Below, one piece after another: positions 22,401 to 35,441 of a stretch of DNA of 64,000 nucleotides. Origin of the DNA: Blastocystis hominis (taxonomy: Eukaryota; Sar; Bigyra; Opalinata; Blastocystidae); the NCBI RefSeq assembly GCF_000151665.1, contig NW_013171868.1, positions 193,501 to 257,500 on the forward strand, read 5' to 3'. The notes under the pieces are model-generated. The model was given only the letters and a program-made list of their open reading frames with translations, was not told the origin of the DNA and did not search any database. The position numbers and the translations under genes were made by a program. Numbering within the stretch: position 1 is the stretch's first letter; every line of letters starts with the position of its first letter.

Positions 22401-25400
22401 ACCACATGATATCTGGCTCTTGCTTAGCCCCTGGAGCGTTGTATCTGGACACAGCCCTGGCAGCTGGATGTGTTGTGTATGGAACGAAGACATGTTCTCT
22501 GACAGACTGCTGCTTCATGCAGGCGTTTGTTCTTCCCGAGAAGGGACATGTGCAGATTCGAACGACTATGGATCCGGAGACTGGCGAGGTGCTGATTTAT
22601 CATCGAGACGAGCCCGAAGATGTGACAAGATCCTTTACGGAGGATGAGTCAAGACGGTGGACTTGCCATTTCCGTTGCTTCGCGCATCCCGAAACCGATT
22701 CTCTGCTTCGAACGCAGGCAAGGGAGGTCGCCGAAGTGACAAAGCATGACTGCACTTCGTCCTTATCGGTGGATTCGCTCTATCATCACATGTTCGTGCA
22801 GGGATTGCAGTTCGGACCGGAGTTCAAGACACTGCAAAAAGTGCAGGTCGGTCAGGATCAGGGCGTTTGCACTGTGCGTCCAGATGTTCTTGGGAGTAAA
22901 GGAACGGGAAAGAAGTACAAAATCCATCCTGTTCTATTAGATACGATTTTCCAATCTCTCATCTCTCTGCTAAGTGACGAGATTGGTGGCTGTATTCCGA
23001 TTGCAATCCGGTTCCTCAATTTCTATGGTATGAGGGATGATGGAAAAGGAGAGGAGGAGGCTGAAAAGGAAGAAGAGATTCAGGTGTTTGTGAAGAAATC
23101 GAACATTAAAGGTATCTCCAATTGTGGCGATATCTGGTTGATGAAGGGAGATGTCTGTTTGGTGGCTTGCCAAGGAGTGCAAGTCACGCCGTTAAGTCAT
23201 CCAGTGGAAAAACAACTGATTCACGATATGAAGTACTGTGAAGTCTCTCTATCCAAGGGTACTGAATCGAAGCAAGTGTCGTGTTTCGATTCGTCCATGT
23301 TTTGTTGTGATTCCTATCCGGTGATTACAAGAGAGTACTTGCAGCAAATTCAGGAATCGCCGGATAAAAAGCAGGAATGGACGAATCAGATCTGGATTTG
23401 GACGATCGACTTGAAGAGTGATTCTATGATTGACGAATATGAGCACACCATCTATCCTTTCGCTCGCTCGTTGCTCCAATGCTGCCAGAAAGAGGTGTCT
23501 CTCCCTCCTCTTCTTATCATTACGCATGGAGCTTGCTTAGATACGCAGCATCCAGAAAACACCTCTCTTGTTGGTTTCGCTCGAGCGCTCCACACAGAAG
23601 CTCCCTCTCTCAACTTATGGCTCGTGGATCTTCCTTCTCCAGCTGTCTGGGATGAAGCCACCCAGCTGCTTTTTAGCTTGCAAACCTATGAAGGATACCA
23701 CGAGCTCATTCTCCGCAACAACACTTGGTATGAGCCCCAAGTCTCCACTACCACCATACAAACTCCGCACTATCACGAGCCTGACAATGATTGCTGGTCT
23801 CTTATTCAGTCGCAGGAAGGCTCACTGGATAGTTTCAACCGCACGGAGTTACAGACGCGTCCGATGACCGATGAGGATGTGACGGTGCGAGTTCATTACG
23901 TGGGTCTCAATTACAAAGATGTGATGATTGCTGTTGGACTGCTGAAGGAAGATGCATTTGCCGGAGGACGATCGGGCGTACAGATCGGATTAGAAGCTTC
24001 TGGAGTGGTCGAAGCGGTTGGAAAGAATGTGACCGAATTCAAGGTGGGAGATGAAGTGCTGTGTCTTCTTGACCATGGACTGGCTACTCGCACAGTCACC
24101 GAAGCGTGCTTTACAGCACACAAGCCTGCGAATGTGTCCATGAAAGAAGCAGCTTCGCTGTTTGTCGCGTATACCACCGCCTATGCGACGGTTGTTTCGC
24201 TGGGAAAGGTCAAGCCTGGAATGAAGGTGCTGATCCATGGAGCTGCAGGAGGCGTTGGCTCAGCGGCCATCCAATTTGCGCATACGGCAGGAGCAACGGT
24301 GATCGCCACATGCTCAAACAAGAAGAAAGAGGAGTACGTCCGCTCGTTGGGCGCTGATTACGTGCTGAATTCTCGCTCGTGTACTTTTGCGACCGAAATC
24401 ATGGAGATTACGAATCACACAGGAGTCGATTTGGTGTTGAATTGCCTTTCTGGCCGATTTATGCAAGAGTCACTGCGATTGCTCGCTCCATTCGGTACGT
24501 TTATCGAAATTGGCAAAACGGATGCGATTGCTCGCCACCGAATCAACATTCACAATCTGCTGAACAATGGCACCTACATCTTCTTTGATATGGATCGTTA
24601 TTTCGCCAAGCGAGACATTTGCGTGGGATGGATCAAATCGATGATCAAGGCTGTTTCAAATGGAGATATTCATCCGCCTCCCAACGAAGTGTTTACGCTG
24701 AAGAACATCGGTCAGGCGATTCGAAAACTATCGGCTGCCAAACACCTAGGAAAGATACTCCTGCAACTACGAGAAGATGATGGAACTCTGATTTCCTCCT
24801 GCCATCAAATTCCTTTCAAGCCAAGCCAGTTGTTCCGCAGCGAAGGCAGCTATGTGATTGTAGGAGGCACGGGAGGATTAGGCCTCAACATCGCTAAATG
24901 GATGACAGAGCATGGCGCGAGGCACATTCTCTTGTTAAGTCGTTCCGGTACGATTCACAGCGAGGATCAACTCCAATTCAACAGTATGAAGAACCGATGT
25001 GGTGATATCTGCGTGGAGAAGTGCAATGCGTGTAACGAAAAAGAATTAACAAGGTGTCTGGACACGTGGCTGGCCACACGTCCTCCTCTCGTTGGAATGA
25101 TTCATTCGGCGATGGTGCTGCGCGATGGACTGATGAGTTCGCTCACGGACGAGGATATTAAGACATCGCTGTCCTCCAAAATCTCTGTAGGCTGGAATCT
25201 TCACAACTATTCCGTTTCCCATAACTGCTCTCTGGATCTGTTCATTGTCTTTTCTTCCATCTCAGCGATTATTGGAAATTTGGGGCAGTCCAATTACTGT
25301 ATTGGAAACACGGCTCTGGAGGGATTGATTAGTCATCGTCGAGCGCAGGGACTTTGTGGCACAGTGTTGAATCTGGGTGGTGTGTATGATGCAGGCGCTG

Positions 25401-27364
25401 TTGCTCGTGATGGCAGCATTCTAAATGCATCGCTCCATGCGCAGATGATCAGCAAGAAGGACGTCCTCAAAGCGGTGGAAGTCGTTGCGCAGACTCAATC
25501 CCATCTAACGGTCCAGACGCACGCAGTTCACGGACAAGAAACAATTACAACTTCGAATGTGGAATCGCCTCAACAGTTGGTCGTCTTCCCGTTTGACACC
25601 AGCATGAATCAAATGGGCGACTTGCCGATTGTGCGAACCCTGAAGTGGTCGTATGCTGCATCGTCTGTGAAAACAGACGCAATGCTTCATCACATCATTC
25701 AGTTATCTCCTGAAGAGCGACAGGAAGCGATCATTTCTTCTCTGAAGCAGGATCTGTCTACGATATTGGGCGCAGATCCAACGACTCTGAAGCTTGATCA
25801 ATCACTGGCATCTCTTGGAATTGACAGCATCCTTGCAGTAGAACTCAAGAATAGATTAGATATGCAGTGGATAATGAATCTTCCGGTATTCGAATTGACG
25901 AGCGGAAAGAACATTGGCGATTTAGTTACAACAATTATCAACCACGTTGAGAAGCAAAACACTCTGGATGTTTTGTCATCCCACAGTCAAGTTCAGGTTC
26001 AAGAGCAAACTCTCTTCTCGCAATCTGAATTAGTGAAGCTCATCCAGCGAAAGGAGGATGTTACTGGGTATTCTGGAGTGGGTGATAGTCTCGAATCGGA
26101 TGTCTTAAACTTGATCAAAAAGATGAAGATCCACACACAAGTGAAGACGGACTTTGCAGAGAAGTTCGATTGGCTGACAACGCGTGAAGCTCTCGAGACC
26201 AAGATCTATTTGAACCAACTCCCGTGGAACCCCTATTTCTTCACGCAGGATAAGAAAACGGCGACTATTTCAGCGATTGATGGATTCCCAGAGTGTATAA
26301 ACTACACCACGTATGACTATCTGGGACTCTGTGGCTCAAAAGCGGTGAAGGAAGCTTCTCAAAAGGCCATCGAAAAGTATGGAACCTCTGTTTCTGCAAG
26401 TCGGCTGGCAGGAGGTCAGATTCCGCTCCACCAGCAATTGGAACAGAAAATAGCTTCGTTTTTGGGAGTTGAGAGCTGCATTGTGATGCTGGGTGGCCAC
26501 ACTTGCAATGTGAACACACTGAAATGTCTGATGAACAAGAGAGATCTCATTTTATACGACGAGCTTGCCCACAATTCGATTATCGAAGGTGCGGTATATT
26601 CAGGAGCAGATCGAATGGCGTTTAGACATAATGATGTGGAAGACCTTCAACGCATTCTATGCGATCACCGAGGCAGTTATGAGAAAGTGCTGATTTGCAT
26701 TGAAGGCGTTTACAGCATGGATGGCGACATTCCAGACCTCCCTGCCATCATCAAGGTGAAGCAGCGATTTAACTGCATTCTGTATGTTGACGAGGCACAC
26801 AGCATTGGCGTATTAGGAGCCACAGGACGTGGAATCGGAGAGCATTTTGGGATTGACATGACGCAAGTGGATCTGTGGATGGGTTCTCTGGGAAAGGCGT
26901 TCGCAAGTGCTGGAGGCTATGTCGCTGGATCGGCCGTGGCTATTGAGATTCTGCGATATCGAGCCCCTGGATTTGTGTATTCAATCGGAATGCCTCCTCC
27001 CAACGCTGCGTCCGCCTTAGCAGCTATTGATACCCTGAAGAACGAGCCTTGGAGAATCTCAAAGCTGCACCAACGCACAGATCTCTTCAAGCGGTTATGT
27101 AATGAAAACAAGATCGATATTTATGACTCCATGAAGAGTCAGAGCGCCGTCATCCCAGTGAAGTGTGGTTCTACAGAACGATGTATCGAGATGATGCGTA
27201 GATTACGAGAAAAGGGGGTACTAGTCAGCGCTGGCATGTACCCCGCTGTGGAAAGTGGAAATGCTCGCCTCCGATTCTTCATCAGTGCTGACCATGAGGA
27301 GACGGAAATAGAAAAAACGGTGAAGGCCGTCAAAGAGACTTTATGTGAAACAGTATCCATGTAA
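19466..27364 (+). CDS. Reducing type I polyketide synthase fused to alpha-oxoamine synthase
   Basis: About 2,611 residues after removing introns at 19646-19678 and 19880-19909. Domains in order: ketosynthase (about 1-450; Cys174 in [22 protein letters not shown]); acyltransferase (about 537-845; Ser624 in GHSSGE, and HAFH, which suggests malonyl-CoA); dehydratase (about 927-1220; [10 protein letters not shown] and LLDTIFQS); enoylreductase (about 1447-1750; [15 protein letters not shown]); ketoreductase (about 1774-2010; GGTGGLG, Tyr1923 in SNYCIGN); acyl carrier (Ser2100 in LGIDSI); then an alpha-oxoamine synthase (about 2224-2600) with [11 protein letters not shown] and the PLP lysine Lys2456 in GSLGKAF. 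No methyltransferase or thioesterase is seen. By analogy with fumonisin-type pathways, the last domain would release the chain by decarboxylative condensation with an amino acid, giving an alpha-amino ketone, perhaps sphingoid-like. All key residues are present. Product and amino acid are unknown. Confidence 0.93.
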
Positions 27365-27383
27365 TCAATCATCTGTTTGATTC

Positions 27384-27391
27384 AACAAACA
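27384..27391 (-). terminator. TGTTTGTT 3'-end motif of the cathepsin gene
   Basis: Exact octamer on the minus strand two bases past the cathepsin TGA, inside the 29-base gap between two convergent stop codons. The PKS side has a near match, TGTTTGATT, at about 27373. Confidence 0.65.
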
Positions 27392-27393
27392 CT

Positions 27394-29218
27394 TCAGAAA
27401 TCGATAACGGGAACTCCCCAATTGCAATAGCCAGTGATCAATCCCTTCGACACGCCAACGATCATACGGAACCAGCCATGCTCTCCCCAGTAGGGACCCC
27501 AGGAATTACGGGCAATCCAGTATTTCGTTCCATCCTCCGTCTCGCCCCAGCCAGCAACCTCCACAGCATGATAACCGACGATATGGCCTCTGTCGTCCAC
27601 AAAAATGCCTCCCTGATAAGCCAAAAACTCCTCCGTGACAATCATCGAGCAAGACACGGGTCCACGCGCGAAGATCTCTGCCTTAATTTCCATTTCTCCC
27701 TTCACTTCTCCATACTCCGATACCTTGTATCGCTTATAGTCCTTGACAGGATAGCAGTCTTCGCCGGGCGGGCAGTCCATGCAGCGAGCCATGTCATTGC
27801 ATTCCTTGTCGATTGCCTCGTACACCTGGCAAGTCTGATCCGGAATACCCTCATTAAAAGCATATTCAAACACATCAGCATCCGAACCACCATCGCAGGT
27901 TCCAGCATTGCTGCAGTTGATGACTTCCTGTGCAGACAGCTCCACAGTGGGCCACTTGCCCTTACGCATCAGGTTGATACGATCCGACAGCGCCGAAGTC
28001 GGAGCCTGCGCCCAGCACGATCCGCAGTACTGAGGAATGTGCTGGTTCTTGTCCCACGTCGCGTAGTTCACGCCATCGATGTTGCGAATATCGTAGTTCT
28101 TCGGGATATCCTCGCTCTTGATGTAGGTGTGCGGTCTCGGAGACACAACGTGCTCCTTCATTCTATTCGCATCCTTCAACAAGCAGGAGCGAGGGAAGTA
28201 GCGAGCACGATTTCGCTGCGAACGCATTTGGTCGTTCAGAATCATTTCTTCCGGTACACGCGGCACAGCCCACTGACAATCCGCTTCAATGCCCAAATTG
28301 TTCTCGCCACGCACAATGCGGAACCAGCCCTTCTCGCCCCAGAAAGTACCCCACGAATTACGAGCGATCCAGTATTTCTGACCGTCTTCTTCGCCCCATC
28401 CAACCACAGAAATGGCATGATCGAGCGTTTTCGCTCCAGTAGTATCTCTGTAGATTCCGCCCTTGTACTCCATCAAATCATCGGGAACCGCAATCGAGCA
28501 GGTAATAGGACCACGAGCATAAATCTCTTTCATCATATTCTTCTCGCCAGCAACACTTCCATACTCATCCACATAGTACTTTGTGTAGTTCTTCACTGCA
28601 AAACATCCCTTCTCGGAGTCACAGTCACGGCAAATGTTGATGTCAGTACACTCCATGTTTTTAGCCATGTAACGCATGCATCCTTCTTCAGGAACACCAT
28701 GGTCGTGCATGTACTTGAAAGCCGTAAGAGGATGACCGCCCTGGCAACCATTAGAGTTGTGATCACAGTTAAGAATCACCTGAGGAGACAAATCATGAAC
28801 AGGCCACTTTCCCTTCGTCATTAACTTCAGTCGATCCGACACAGAAGACACAGAAGCGAAAGACCAGCAAGAACCACAATATTGGGGAATATGCTGGTTC
28901 TTTGTTACCGTTACGTAATTGCGACCATCAATATCGCGACTAATCTTTAATAACTCTATCTAGTCTTACGGATCATAGGACTTGGGAAGAACCTCATCAC
29001 CTAAAAATGTGTAGGGCTGAGCAGTTTTAACAAGTTCAGGCACTTTCGCGTTCGGATCAAGGCAGCCAGCTGAAACAACCGCCAGTACTACTATGCATGA
29101 GAATAGCGTCCTTTCACCCTACAAACTCCAAATAGAATGAATTGCATGTCTTACAAAATTATTATGGTATTGCAATCTGATCTGGGTGTTATTGGGCCGT
29201 TTTCGCATATTAGCCCCT
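27394..29218 (-). CDS. Secreted tandem cathepsin Z-type cysteine protease
   Basis: One chain with two papain-family (C1A) domains. Domain 1 has the catalytic cysteine in YCGSCWSFAS, histidine in LDHAISVVGWG and asparagine in RNSWG. Domain 2 has YCGSCWAQAP, YHAVEVAGWG and RNSWG. Both keep the cathepsin Z/X hallmark NQHIPQYCGSC. Each is preceded by a short pro-like segment. An N-terminal hydrophobic stretch (LFSCIVVLAVVSAG) predicts secretion; the exact start is uncertain, and the upstream ATG at 29218 requires a 36-base intron near 29120-29155. A second intron (about 30 bases) lies before the DIDG of domain 1. Role inferred: secreted or lysosomal proteolysis. The two domains differ clearly in sequence, so the fusion is not very recent. 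Confidence 0.9.
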
Positions 29219-30000
29219 ATAACACAAAGGCAGTTGCAAATGAATACCAGGTTATATAACCTTGAATAAAACTGTTGGAAATGTACTAAAAAGAAAGAAC
29301 AGCCATGGCTGAAATTGGGTCACAGAGAGGGAGTTTCATCGGTGAATAGTGATAGTGGGGAAAAACGTTGCTATTTCTTTTCTATTATTGAATTCTGCTA
29401 GGTATGGAACTTGCTGATGCATGGGCACTGCTTGTATCAGGTAACCATGGTTGGTTCAACTATTGTATCACTTGCACAATTTGCTGATGACATAATATTA
29501 TTCACGGCATTCCATTTAAGAATCTGAAAATAAAAACAAAAACAAAAGTATTACATAAGAACACAGAACCAAACACAGCTTGCGTTTCGTAGATGACTAA
29601 ATAACGCGGGGACCAATCGAGTTTGACATAAATATTTGAATATGTTACAAATGTTCTTTGGTGAATGTCCTATCGTCCAAGGATCAGCACTACACATGAA
29701 GAAATCATTAAAAGGCGAGCGGCCATGTACATAATGAGTATGTAAATGGCGCACATCGCGCGGAAATCCTTTTGGCCACCTTTTCCACCCGTGGCCGCTT
29801 GCTTGTCCGCGTGTTTCCTGTGCACACATGCTGGCAAACTATTTCAAACAAGGTTGTGCGCCAATTACATACTACTCTCAAGGAATAGTACCTATCTCTC
29901 TATACACACTACATGGAAACGAAAACAAAGAGAAAGCTGAACACGCTACATAAACAAAGTGAAAACAAATCCTCCTCTACATGTCCTATAATCGGTAATG
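29219..30000. other. Intergenic DNA left of the Polinton relic
   Basis: AT-rich with an A/C-rich tract near 29530. No gene recognised. The left terminus of the element may lie here, but I could not identify a terminal inverted repeat by eye. Confidence 0.45.
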
Positions 30001-30102
30001 TTTGAAGGCGAGTGTGTGTACGTTGTCGTCCAAGATCCGTCGCTTGTTATCCGTGCAAGTCATGAGTGTCTTTGTTTTTTCCTTCGTTATGATATCGAAT
30101 CT

Positions 30103-32971
30103 TTAATTGTTGATACGTTTGAAGCTGCCTTCGATCACTGCATCTCCTTTCTTTTCTGTTTCGAGTACAGGCTTGACCAAATCGATGTTCTTCACACTCA
30201 TTCTCTCACCATCAATCACGACATTGCGAGGAACTCCCTTTGCTGCATTGTGTATCACATGCTTCTCATCAACCAGACAGTACATCTTCGGTCTCAGTCC
30301 CACGAACTCTGTAATGCGATGTCCGTTGTGCTCGTCCTTGAAAATGGGGCCAGGCAACTTCTTGTTGAAATTGAGGAACGAGTCCAATGAAGGGAACTTA
30401 TTCTTATCCTTTTCATGCTCGTAATACTTCACGAGTTCACCATAGAAGTAGCTCGTGTTATCCAATTCCGAGAAGTCGAACGACTTGTACATGTCACACA
30501 TCTTGTGAACGATGTTAGCGCGATCGTGCAGTTGCACGATGAGTGAATCCGTGTCCTGTCCCAACAATTCCACGTTATCAAACGTCGTCTTGAGCACATT
30601 GTAGTAGAAATCGTATATGATGTGTTTGGACATGTCGAGAATGGCGAACCCGATGAAGAATGGCTTCACCACCTTTCTCACCGGTGTATTCAGCTTGATA
30701 CCGATGAGATTCTCGGAATACATGGTAGTCCCAGCGATCATGTCGTACCCATGCTTCTGAATGATGGCTTCACGTTCATTTCATGTGTTAGCGAACTTCA
30801 CTTTCATTCGTTTCAGCCCAGTCTCCACGAATTTGCCATAGGTCGAGTTTGCCAACAGCTTGTACAGGTTCTTCTCCACAGTGGTCTTGGACTTGGCTCG
30901 TTTCTCACTCAGCATGTTCACATATTCGAATATGAATGGTGCCTGCTTGAAACGAATGATGTGGTGAATGTGCGTGACACGATAACCCTGTTGAATGCCC
31001 AGTTGCAACAGTGAGTAATGCACGAGATACTTGCAACGAGGCACAAGATCGCAGATGAGCTTCGGTGTATTCACCTCTTTCACTTTGTCCACAATGTCGT
31101 TCTTCTCAGCGTACTTCTTGATTCCATCAGAATACATACCTGCCTTCTGTACGGGGAAGAATGGCAGATCATTGAACTTGTTGTGCAGCTCCACTGGTGC
31201 CTCGATATCATACTCGATAAAGAATCCATACTTACCGAACGTCTTGAGTGATTGCACCCACCCATTCGGATCACGATTGATCTTCTCCATCACTTCTCGT
31301 CGCTCAGGTACACCCACCAACTCATAAGGCATCATGCGATGCATGGCTCCACCATACAGGTTGTTGGCGTCCAGGTAGTAGATGCCTTGGGACGACGTTG
31401 TTTGCTCCTTGTTGTCAATGTCAACCTTGGCATGTCGTTTCACGATCTGTGTGATACCTCCTCGCAGGTTCTTCAACAATCGCATGAAGTCATCGATATC
31501 ATTTGTTTCCATCAATCGAATGCCCTTGCTAGCATAATACTCACCCATACGATTCAAGAACACTTTCACGAGTTGTTTCTCGGCAAGTTCCTCATTGGCA
31601 TTGATGCGAGTGATATAATGTGCCCACTTCTCACTTAATGTCTTCAACACATTTTTGCCATGATCGCCTTCCATTGTCACCTTCAAGAAGAGCGAATAGG
31701 CCATTTGCGGTGCTGTGATGTAATGCATGGGATCAACACCGAATGCCTTCAATGTAGTATTTCGGAAGTGTTCGAATGCATCAGCCATGAGAGTTACATC
31801 GAGTACATTGTACAATTCGTAGTATTCACCCCATGTCTTGATATCGAAGGTCTTCCACAACTTCACCATGAGATCATACTCGTCTTGGGGCACTATCTCT
31901 CCCTTCATATCATCAATGCATTGCTCGCGAGAAGGAATGACTGTATTGTTCAATGACTCGTACGACTTGATAAGACTATAGAACATGGGTTCTTTCCGTA
32001 TCAACAAATCGATGTATTCGTCACTCCTCTGCTTTCCTCGAAATTCACAATACTCACATCATTGTTCTTTAGTATTCACGTAGAGATCTAAAATGATCTT
32101 CAAGTCTCTGTTCCACAGTCGATCTGAGAGAACTGCTGATGAGCTTCAACGAGTCCTTGAACTGAATGCCATTGTACTCGATCTGCATTTCCTTGTCCTC
32201 GGTGGTTAGAATTACTTCGAGGTTCCTGCAGGGGATAGCCGCGATGAATTTCGTGATGAACGTGAAATCGTAGTGAGATCCATTGTGAAAGTAGACTGGT
32301 AATCGATAGTTCTTCTTGTTGAAGGAGAGTTGTAGATTGCACTTGGTACAACAGGTGCATATGTACTGCCCGGCTTTGAAGTGGTGTACCTCTCCATTTC
32401 CTGTGGTGTATTCACCTGCCACATGTGCATGATATCTTACCTTGTCTTCCTTCAATTCCACATGGCGGAATGGACATATAATTGTGGATCGATAATCTCT
32501 GTCGATCGTAGGCGTTAGTTCCAGTGGTAATTCGCCAAAGAGATAATTATTCATGTTCTCTTGCAATTGCATGAGATACTCCATGATAGGACGAAGCTCT
32601 TCTTCGCTTTCGTGTGGTGCATGAAAGACTCTCAGTTGAGTCTGGATGGCAGGGATACGAGACACGGCTAGACAGGACAACATGATTGGCTTGTGTCTGT
32701 TCTCGTCATCAATGGCTGACTCGAAGTCAGCGTACATGATATCAGGTGCTGGCATTTCATATCGCTGGTTTGTGAATCGTAACCGAATCTTCTCGTTTAC
32801 CAAGTCGTACTCTTCGCTCTCATTGACTAGTTCACGATATGCACGTACCTCATGTGCATGCACAGAGGTGATAGAACCGAAGAAGTCACAGAACTTGCAC
32901 TTCGCGTTTCTTGTCGTGTTTCTATTCTTCACATCACTCTGTCGTGTCATGCGATGCTTGAAATCGCTCAA
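30103..32971 (-). mobile_element. Polinton protein-primed DNA polymerase B (relic)
   Basis: Recognised by family B polymerase landmarks in the right order on the minus strand: exonuclease motif (YADFESA), polymerase motif A (YLDANNLYGGAM), motif B (NLYKLLANSTYG) and motif C (GQDTDSL). The DANNLYG form is typical of protein-primed polymerases of Polintons, virophages and linear plasmids. It would replicate the element's linear DNA from a protein primer. It is broken as it stands. An extra N-terminal region may continue toward 33262. Confidence 0.85.
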
Positions 32972-33579
32972 GTCCTTGATGTGCGAGAAATGCTTGGCTT
33001 TATGTTGTGGTAGATTATGATCGTTTAATATGCATAAGGATGAATTGTCTGTTCACTCTTTACCAGTGTATACTTGTTCAGATGTGAATAGATCGAATTG
33101 CTCCATTGCATTATCTCTGTATCCAGGTAAGAGTGTGACCTCGAATACGTTGAGTGTTACTTTCAACAATGCTTTTAATGCGGCGAATTTCTCTTCATTC
33201 ACATCGAAGGGTGTATTATCGCGAATGATCATCGTTTTTTCCACTTTATGAAACGTGAGCATATATATTTTGTACTTGTCAGGTTGCTTCTACCACTTGT
33301 TGTACACGGTTTCATCGCCTATCTTGCGATTCGCGACGATTTGTGTCTGCCTTCACTCGCCAGAATGAGGCACCGTTGCAGGCACCGGTTGTCATCAATG
33401 TTATGATTGACCACTGTACGCCCCAAAACGAACGGTGATGGATGTCTGTAACCCACGAATGTACGAAGTGGGAACATCTCGACATGGAAACCGATCTATC
33501 CAAGATAAACGAATCTACTTCCTTCGGTTTCCTGTTCCTCCACGGCATTTCTGTATTACTTCAGGTAGTCCTCGATCCA

Positions 33580-34394
33580 TTAATCGATACGGTCTCGACG
33601 CACAAAACGTAGATGTCCAAGGCGATCATCGGTGAGGTTAATTATCTTAGTTTCCCCGGCATGTGTCCACATGAGGTTGTATGCCATGATGGTGATGAAG
33701 CACTGGTTGTACTCACGCAGGCCGTTGAGGATGTACTTCTTCACGATGTCATTGAACTCACTGCTTTCATCGAATATGAGGTTGATCGGTTCCACTTCCT
33801 TTTTACTGTTATCATCAGGTAAGTGAAACAACAATGATTGATTTTTTTCTCATCGAGGCGGAAGTCCTTCTTGGTGCGCTTCTCATTCATCCATTCCTTG
33901 TACATATCTCCCTCCACAGTGTGATAGTACGTGAGTGCATATCCGAGTGACGAAACGATAACATCACTCAAGCGTCCCTGTGATACCTTGCGATCGAAGC
34001 GTTCGAATACCTTATTGCGTATCATTTCACACCTCTTCTCCACGGTGTTCAGGTAACCGGGTAGATGACGTTGTCGCTTCTCACCGAACTCATGCCCGTT
34101 CCACTCATACTCGAGGTACCGCTCGTTCCATGCCTTGCTTCCCACGTAGATGTAATGGCACTTTCCAGCAGGGTCACTCACTCGTTTGCGTGACGTGCGT
34201 CCTTTAGGTGTTGCTAGATTCATCTCGAGTACCTTGTTCGACACATAGGCTCTCGAGTCAGGAATGGTCTGATCGGTGAACGTATCGCCGATCATGTAAT
34301 ACTTGGCTGCCAATCGCTTCCAGGTTGGTCCACCGATCTTGATTTGTTTTCCTGTCTCAGGGTTGATAGTATAACCAGCGCGATGTGAACTCAT
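33580..34394 (-). mobile_element. Unassigned Polinton gene with viral NPxTG-type adaptor motif
   Basis: The N terminus carries INPETGKQIKIGGPTW, a short motif common at the ends of proteins from large DNA viruses and related elements. The rest is basic and of unknown function. It is broken. A second, smaller open stretch at 34637-34888 on the same strand opens with a similar motif (LNPNTGREIQINGVRF), so the element held at least two proteins of this kind. Confidence 0.5.
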
Positions 34395-34636
34395 TTATAT
34401 TAGGGTATCAGAGTTTTTAAGTGACCAAAGTGAAATGGTTTGAATTAGTTTAGATGGGAAAATAGCATGGCCATCCGCGTCGTACTCGAACTCATCAATG
34501 TCGACGTACTAGCTATTGCTATCCGAGTCACTGTTGGCAAACATCATGCCAATGTTTGGGTTCTTGTCGAACGCCTCGGCTGCTTCTTTTGTCATTTTCA
34601 CCCATTGTCCTTTCACGCGTCTGTAGTTGTCACGAA

Positions 34637-34888
34637 TCAACTCGTTGAATACTGTGCCACCAATGATGAGGAACCGATTGTGTGTGATAACATTCTCGAC
34701 TTTGGAACGTACTTCGTCGTATCCTGTGGCAATGGTGTATCGTATACGCGATTCAATTCCTCATCGTACTTGAATCCATGCTTCAGAAAATTGTGAAAGC
34801 GAACCCCGTTGATTTGAATTTCTCGTCCTGTATTGGGATTCAATGTGTACATTTTTTTGTTAAAATATATCCATAAATGTGAATGCAT
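34637..34888 (-). mobile_element. Short element gene with NPNTGREI motif
   Basis: A short open frame whose proximal part resembles the motif in the neighbouring element gene. Function unknown. Confidence 0.4.
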
Positions 34889-34927
34889 ATTGTATTATTA
34901 AGTGCGAACATAGTATGCCAAGTGTAA

Positions 34928-35413
34928 ATGAAGTACAAGAAAACAGAGAACAACACATGGTCTTCCCTGGTACGCACTTGTGAAAACGAAGATATCGAAC
35001 TCGCCGATATCATCATCCATACCAAGTATCCGATCAATTGTGAGCGTCTATTCGGCTTCAGTGTTCGCACCCCGCAGGCAAATGAGAACTGTGGTTTGAT
35101 CCTGCACGACTATGATTGCATGGAGATGACTCTGGACGAAACTCGTCCACCCTTGTTTACCGAGGATGAGTGGGAGTATCTATTGCCTCAATTGAAATCC
35201 AATGGTCTGCTGGGTGTGCCTCTAAATGTGTTTTGGAGGAATGATTCACTGCCTCCTCACATGATTGGTGTAATGACCGAGAATCGTGCTGTCTATTTCT
35301 TCTCCAACTACTATATACGCGTGGTTTACAAGGTCGTGAATGATGAATACCCGCCCGAATTGTTTGATTTGTTCATCGATGATGGTGCGTGTCTGAAGGG
35401 TGTGTATGTCTAA
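34928..35413 (+). mobile_element. Unassigned element protein, 161 residues
   Basis: An open frame inside the Polinton relic, on the strand opposite the polymerase and integrase. The product starts MKYKKTENNTWSSLVRTCEN, is acidic overall and has no signal peptide or membrane segment. No family recognised. It is intron-free and closely followed by the next plus-strand gene, suggesting joint expression. Confidence 0.45.
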
Positions 35414-35441
35414 CCATATGAACGAAATCAATTAAAGTAAA

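Noticed and set aside
27478-28824. A 448-residue open frame antisense to the cathepsin gene
   Set aside because: The sense strand encodes two intact protease domains; the antisense translation has no family features.
30103-32971. Mitochondrial linear plasmid as source of the DNA polymerase
   Set aside because: A DDE integrase and element-type genes lie beside it, which fits a Polinton better.
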